Source: Alphaproteobacteria bacterium (GTDB lineage: Bacteria; Pseudomonadota; Alphaproteobacteria; RF32; CAG-239). Taken from it: a stretch of DNA of 64,000 bases. Position numbers and translations under genes: made by a program. The notes beneath the pieces are model-generated. The model had not been told where the DNA came from. It ran no database searches and saw only the letters and a program-made list of their open reading frames with translations. How positions within the stretch are numbered: position 1 is the stretch's first letter; each line of letters begins with the position of its first letter. Below, one piece after another: positions 61,293-64,000 of the stretch. The stretch is from positions 124,001 through 188,000 of the forward strand of contig CAAGHP010000013.1 in the NCBI GenBank assembly GCA_900769705.1, written 5' to 3'.

Positions 61293-62072
61293 ATGAATTT
61301 AAAAAATTTGAAACATATCTGTTGCATGTTATTTAAATATCCCTTATCAGCAGACAAGTCTGCCTCCTCACTTGGCAATGGTTATAGATTGCTTCGTTAT
61401 TGCACTCCTAGCAATGACCAAGTAAACATGTTTGGGCGGAGTATGATAGAAATGCTCGGAGTACTGGCTATTATTGGCGTGTTGAGTGTGAGTGGAATTG
61501 CCGGTTATTCCAAAGCTATGGAAAAATATAAAGTTAATAAGGCAATAGATGAATATACTTATTTAATCTATGGGTTGCTAGAACATTTAGATGAAATCAA
61601 ATATTCTACAAAATTGGGAGATGGAAAGCTTACTCCGATTGTAAAATTGGCTAACGATTTAAATTTAGTTCCGTCAACTTGGTCTATGAAAGAAAATAAT
61701 TTAGATACAAATCAAAAAAATTTATTTGAAGACCCATATAATAATATTATAGCTATTTATTCAAGAAACGGAAATCTCAGATTTGATTTTGTCTTAGGTG
61801 GTTCGCAATTTCCAGATGATAGCTCCTGGATAACCGAAAATTTTTCTACTAAATTTTGTACAGAACTTGTAAGTAATGTGGTTAAACCTTTACATTCTTC
61901 ACTAGAATTATTATTATTTTATAGATCTGCCGGAAGCTCATCAACTTTTTATGGCGATAAAAACTGCTCTGCTGGACGAAAGTGTTTAAATAATATTAGT
62001 ATCAGCGAAATACACGATAACTGTGAACTTTGCTCAAGAAAAGAAGTATGTTCAGTTACTATAGATTTTTAA
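61293..62072 (+). CDS. Type IV pilin-like protein with GRSMIEMLG signature
   Basis: The 259-aa protein has a prepilin-type segment: FG followed by RSMIEMLGVLAIIGVLSVSG (about residues 47-67), with Gly before the cleavage point and Glu at +5 but Arg, not Phe, at +1. The N-terminal 46 residues form an unusually long leader. The mature part has paired cysteines near the C-terminus (NCELCSRKEVC), as in pilin disulphide loops. ATG 61293 has AAGGAAG; a downstream start at 61430 (MFGRSMIEM) is also possible and would give a short leader. It follows the structured leader and probably belongs to a pilus or secretion system encoded elsewhere. Confidence 0.8.
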   Translation: MNLKNLKHICCMLFKYPLSADKSASSLGNGYRLLRYCTPSNDQVNMFGRSMIEMLGVLAIIGVLSVSGIAGYSKAMEKYKVNKAIDEYTYLIYGLLEHLDEIKYSTKLGDGKLTPIVKLANDLNLVPSTWSMKENNLDTNQKNLFEDPYNNIIAIYSRNGNLRFDFVLGGSQFPDDSSWITENFSTKFCTELVSNVVKPLHSSLELLLFYRSAGSSSTFYGDKNCSAGRKCLNNISISEIHDNCELCSRKEVCSVTIDF

Positions 62073-62081
62073 TATGTCAAT

Positions 62082-62115
62082 AAAAAAGGAAGCCGGTTAA
62101 GACTTCCTTTTTTTG
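62082..62115. terminator. Bidirectional terminator
   Basis: AAAAAAGGAAG pairs with CTTCCTTTTTTT between the converging pilin and rpsA genes. Confidence 0.85.
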
Positions 62116-62130
62116 CAAAGCAGATTAAGC

Positions 62131-63813
62131 TTAGTTAGCTTTTTTCAAAGCTTCGCCCAAAGCATCACCCAAAGAAGAACCTGAAGAGGTGTTAGAATAT
62201 TCTTCCAAAACTTTCTTTTCTTCTTCTACTTCCAAGGCTTTGATAGACAAACCGAATTTGCCGTTTTTCTTATCCAAAGATGTAACTTTGGCTTCTACTT
62301 CATCGCCTTCTTTGAAGTTATCAGGGTTTTGACCGGCTTTGTCTTTAGACAAGTCAGCTTTTTTAATCAAAGTAGACAAACCGTTTACTTCAACAATAAT
62401 GCCTTTGTCTTCGGTTGCTTTAACAACAGCCTTAACAACATCGCCTTTTTTCAAACCAGACAAAGCTTCGCTTACTGTATCTTCAGACAACTGTTTGATA
62501 CCCAAGCTGATGCGTTCTTTTTCTACATCAACGTCAATGATTTTAGCTTCAATTTCTTGGCCTTTAGAATAGTCTTTAACAGCTTCTTCGCCAGATTTAT
62601 CCCAAGAAATGTCAGATAAGTGAATCATACCGTCGATTTCATCTGTCAAACCAACAAACAAACCGAATTCGGTAATGTTTTTGATTTTGCCGGTGATAAC
62701 AGATCCAACCGGATGTTCTTCAATGTAGGCAGCCCAAGGGTTAGCCATGCATTGTTTAATACCCAAGCTGATACGTCTTTTTTCCGGATCAACTTCCAAG
62801 ATTTTAACTTGAACTTCTTCAGAAGTAGAAACGATTTTACCCGGATGTACGTTTTTACGAGTCCAGCTCATTTCAGAAACGTGTACCAAACCTTCGATAC
62901 CGTCTTCCAATTCAACAAATGCGCCGTAATCAGTAATGTTTGTAACTTTACCGGTATAAACTTCGCCAACTTTATATTTGTCGGCAACAGCTTGCCATGG
63001 GTCGTTTTCAAGTTGTTTCATACCCAAGCTGATGCGTTGGTTGTCTTCGTTGAAACGAATGACCTGAACTTTTACATTTTGACCAACAGTCAAAACTTCT
63101 GCAGGGTGGTTGATGCGTTTCCAAGAAATATCGGTAACGTGCAACAAACCATCTACGCCGCCCAAATCAATGAATGCGCCGTAATCTGTGATGTTTTTAA
63201 CAACACCGTCCAAAATAGCGCCTTCTTTAATACCGTCAATCAATTCAGCGCGAGCTTCAGCTCTGGTTTCTTCCAAAACAACGCGGCGAGAAACAACGAT
63301 GTTGCCTCTAACTTTGTCCATTTTCAAAATTTGGAATGGCTGAGAAATACCCATCAAAGGAGTAATATCGCGGATTGGGCGGATATCAATTTGAGAGCCT
63401 GGCAAGAAAGCAATAGCACCGTTTAAATCAACAGTGAAACCGCCTTTAACACGGCCGAAAATAACACCGTTTACGCGTTCGCCGGCATTCATGCTCTTTT
63501 CCAAATCAGCCCAAACTTCTTCGCGGCGAGCTTTTTCTCTGGAAAGAACAATGTTGCCGTCTCTGTCTTCATAACGGTCAACCAAAACTTCTACTACATC
63601 GCCTGCTTTCAATTCCGGATTTGTGCCGAATTCGCGCAAAGGAATATTGCCTTCAGATTTCAAACCGACATCAACAGTCACAAAATCTGGAGAAACTTTA
63701 ATAATGGTACCTTTAACAACAGTACCCAAAATGCCGTTATCACCGAATTGTTCATTCAACAAATCAGCAAAATTTTCTGTCATTTCAGGCATTTTAATAT
63801 CAGTATTTGTCAT
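62131..63813 (-). CDS. rpsA: 30S ribosomal protein S1
   Basis: S1 helps the 30S subunit bind and unfold mRNA, which matters in this genome because several genes lack Shine-Dalgarno sequences. The 560-aa protein has six S1 (OB-fold) repeats, with the clearest ones DGVVKNITDYGAFIDLGGVD, TGKVTNITDYGAFVELEDGI and TGKIKNITEFGLFVGLTDEI. It ends in a Ser-rich tail. Length is normal. It is closed by a bidirectional terminator. Confidence 0.97.
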   Translation of the reverse strand: MTNTDIKMPEMTENFADLLNEQFGDNGILGTVVKGTIIKVSPDFVTVDVGLKSEGNIPLREFGTNPELKAGDVVEVLVDRYEDRDGNIVLSREKARREEVWADLEKSMNAGERVNGVIFGRVKGGFTVDLNGAIAFLPGSQIDIRPIRDITPLMGISQPFQILKMDKVRGNIVVSRRVVLEETRAEARAELIDGIKEGAILDGVVKNITDYGAFIDLGGVDGLLHVTDISWKRINHPAEVLTVGQNVKVQVIRFNEDNQRISLGMKQLENDPWQAVADKYKVGEVYTGKVTNITDYGAFVELEDGIEGLVHVSEMSWTRKNVHPGKIVSTSEEVQVKILEVDPEKRRISLGIKQCMANPWAAYIEEHPVGSVITGKIKNITEFGLFVGLTDEIDGMIHLSDISWDKSGEEAVKDYSKGQEIEAKIIDVDVEKERISLGIKQLSEDTVSEALSGLKKGDVVKAVVKATEDKGIIVEVNGLSTLIKKADLSKDKAGQNPDNFKEGDEVEAKVTSLDKKNGKFGLSIKALEVEEEKKVLEEYSNTSSGSSLGDALGEALKKAN

Positions 63814-63914
63814 ATAAATTTATATTTCAAAAAATGCCAACCCCACAATGGGCGGACTTGTACGCGGTTAAAATTTTGTAGTTTTTTAGTCGTACCCCTA
63901 AATTAACTGTTATT

Positions 63915-63942
63915 CTTATAGCTGAAAATTATTATTTTTCAA
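63915..63942 (-). promoter_or_regulatory. rpsA promoter
   Basis: Read on the minus strand, TTGAAA (63942-63937) and TATAAG (63920-63915) are 16 bases apart. This gives an rpsA leader of about 95 bases, long enough for the autogenous control known for S1, although I see no defined structure beyond CCCCACAATGGGCGG. Confidence 0.6.
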
Positions 63943-64000
63943 GTATTTTTTTAAGTTTCAGCAGGATTTTTCAGCTTTTTAATCAGTTTGTCGGTATGAC

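Noticed and set aside
62620..63426. 268-aa plus-strand frame within rpsA
   Set aside because: It is antisense to the repeated S1 domains; its Asn/Phe-rich pattern repeats because rpsA repeats.

Overview
The window is AT-rich bacterial chromosome. It most likely comes from an anaerobic, host- or gut-associated alphaproteobacterium; the lineage is inferred, no 16S gene is present. Support comes from alphaproteobacterial gene order (lspA, a DUF3035-type lipoprotein, two M16 proteases; acpP-fabF-mltG), an [FeFe]-hydrogenase maturase HydG, an L-lactate dehydrogenase, and a type IV pilin-like protein with an unusual GRSMIEMLG signature. TGA is an ordinary stop codon (cspA and the glmU-like gene end in it), so the two in-frame TGAs noted below are lesions or recoding events, not a different genetic code.

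Layout. 1-6.8 kb holds housekeeping genes: a partial gene, mltG, fabF and acpP on the minus strand, then ldh, mtaB, ftsY and a hypothetical on the plus strand. 6.8-10.5 kb is a rearranged area: a truncated MATE exporter lies head to head with a truncated MsbA-type ABC exporter, followed by a solenoid-type hypothetical and an intact MATE paralogue with a terminator-bearing leader. 10.7-15.1 kb is one very large protein with about twelve 38-39-residue beta-solenoid-like repeats and a glycine/alanine-rich tail interrupted by an in-frame TGA.

15.3-32.2 kb is an accessory, defence-type island ending at an initiator tRNA gene. It carries a SLOG-like protein, an AlbA_2/Schlafen-type protein split by a frameshift on a classical A-AAA-AAG slippery heptamer, a type I restriction system with fused HsdM-HsdS, a three-gene cassette with a HEPN-like protein, a winged-helix regulator with palindromic operators, a GmrSD-type (DUF262/DUF1524) restriction protein, a Fic protein, a serine recombinase and a phage P5-like lysis/structural gene preceded by a truncated DUF2924 gene.

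32.4-49.3 kb mixes a DMT transporter, small membrane proteins, lipoproteins, hydG, cspA, a MORN/ankyrin repeat protein, an alpha-solenoid protein, a DUF2207 membrane protein, a single-domain GlmU-like nucleotidyltransferase and the M3 peptidase pepF, with tRNA-Gln and tRNA-Thr. 49.3-64 kb is mostly core: ferritin-like protein, rpe, phoB, tRNA-Leu, corA, lspA, DUF3035, two M16 proteases, pgi, mutL, a pilin and rpsA.

Several intergenic regions look like RNA genes or leaders. The strongest are: a 61.08-61.26 kb leader with mutually exclusive antiterminator and terminator pairings in front of the pilin gene; a tandem pair of about 100-nt RNA-like units at 49.31-49.52 kb whose differences preserve pairing; and twin hairpins downstream of cspA with a shared TGTTGTGAAA apex and unrelated but complementary stems. 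A second copy of the tail of the large repeat protein survives as a relic at 51.54-51.67 kb and shows that the in-frame TGA replaced an arginine codon.
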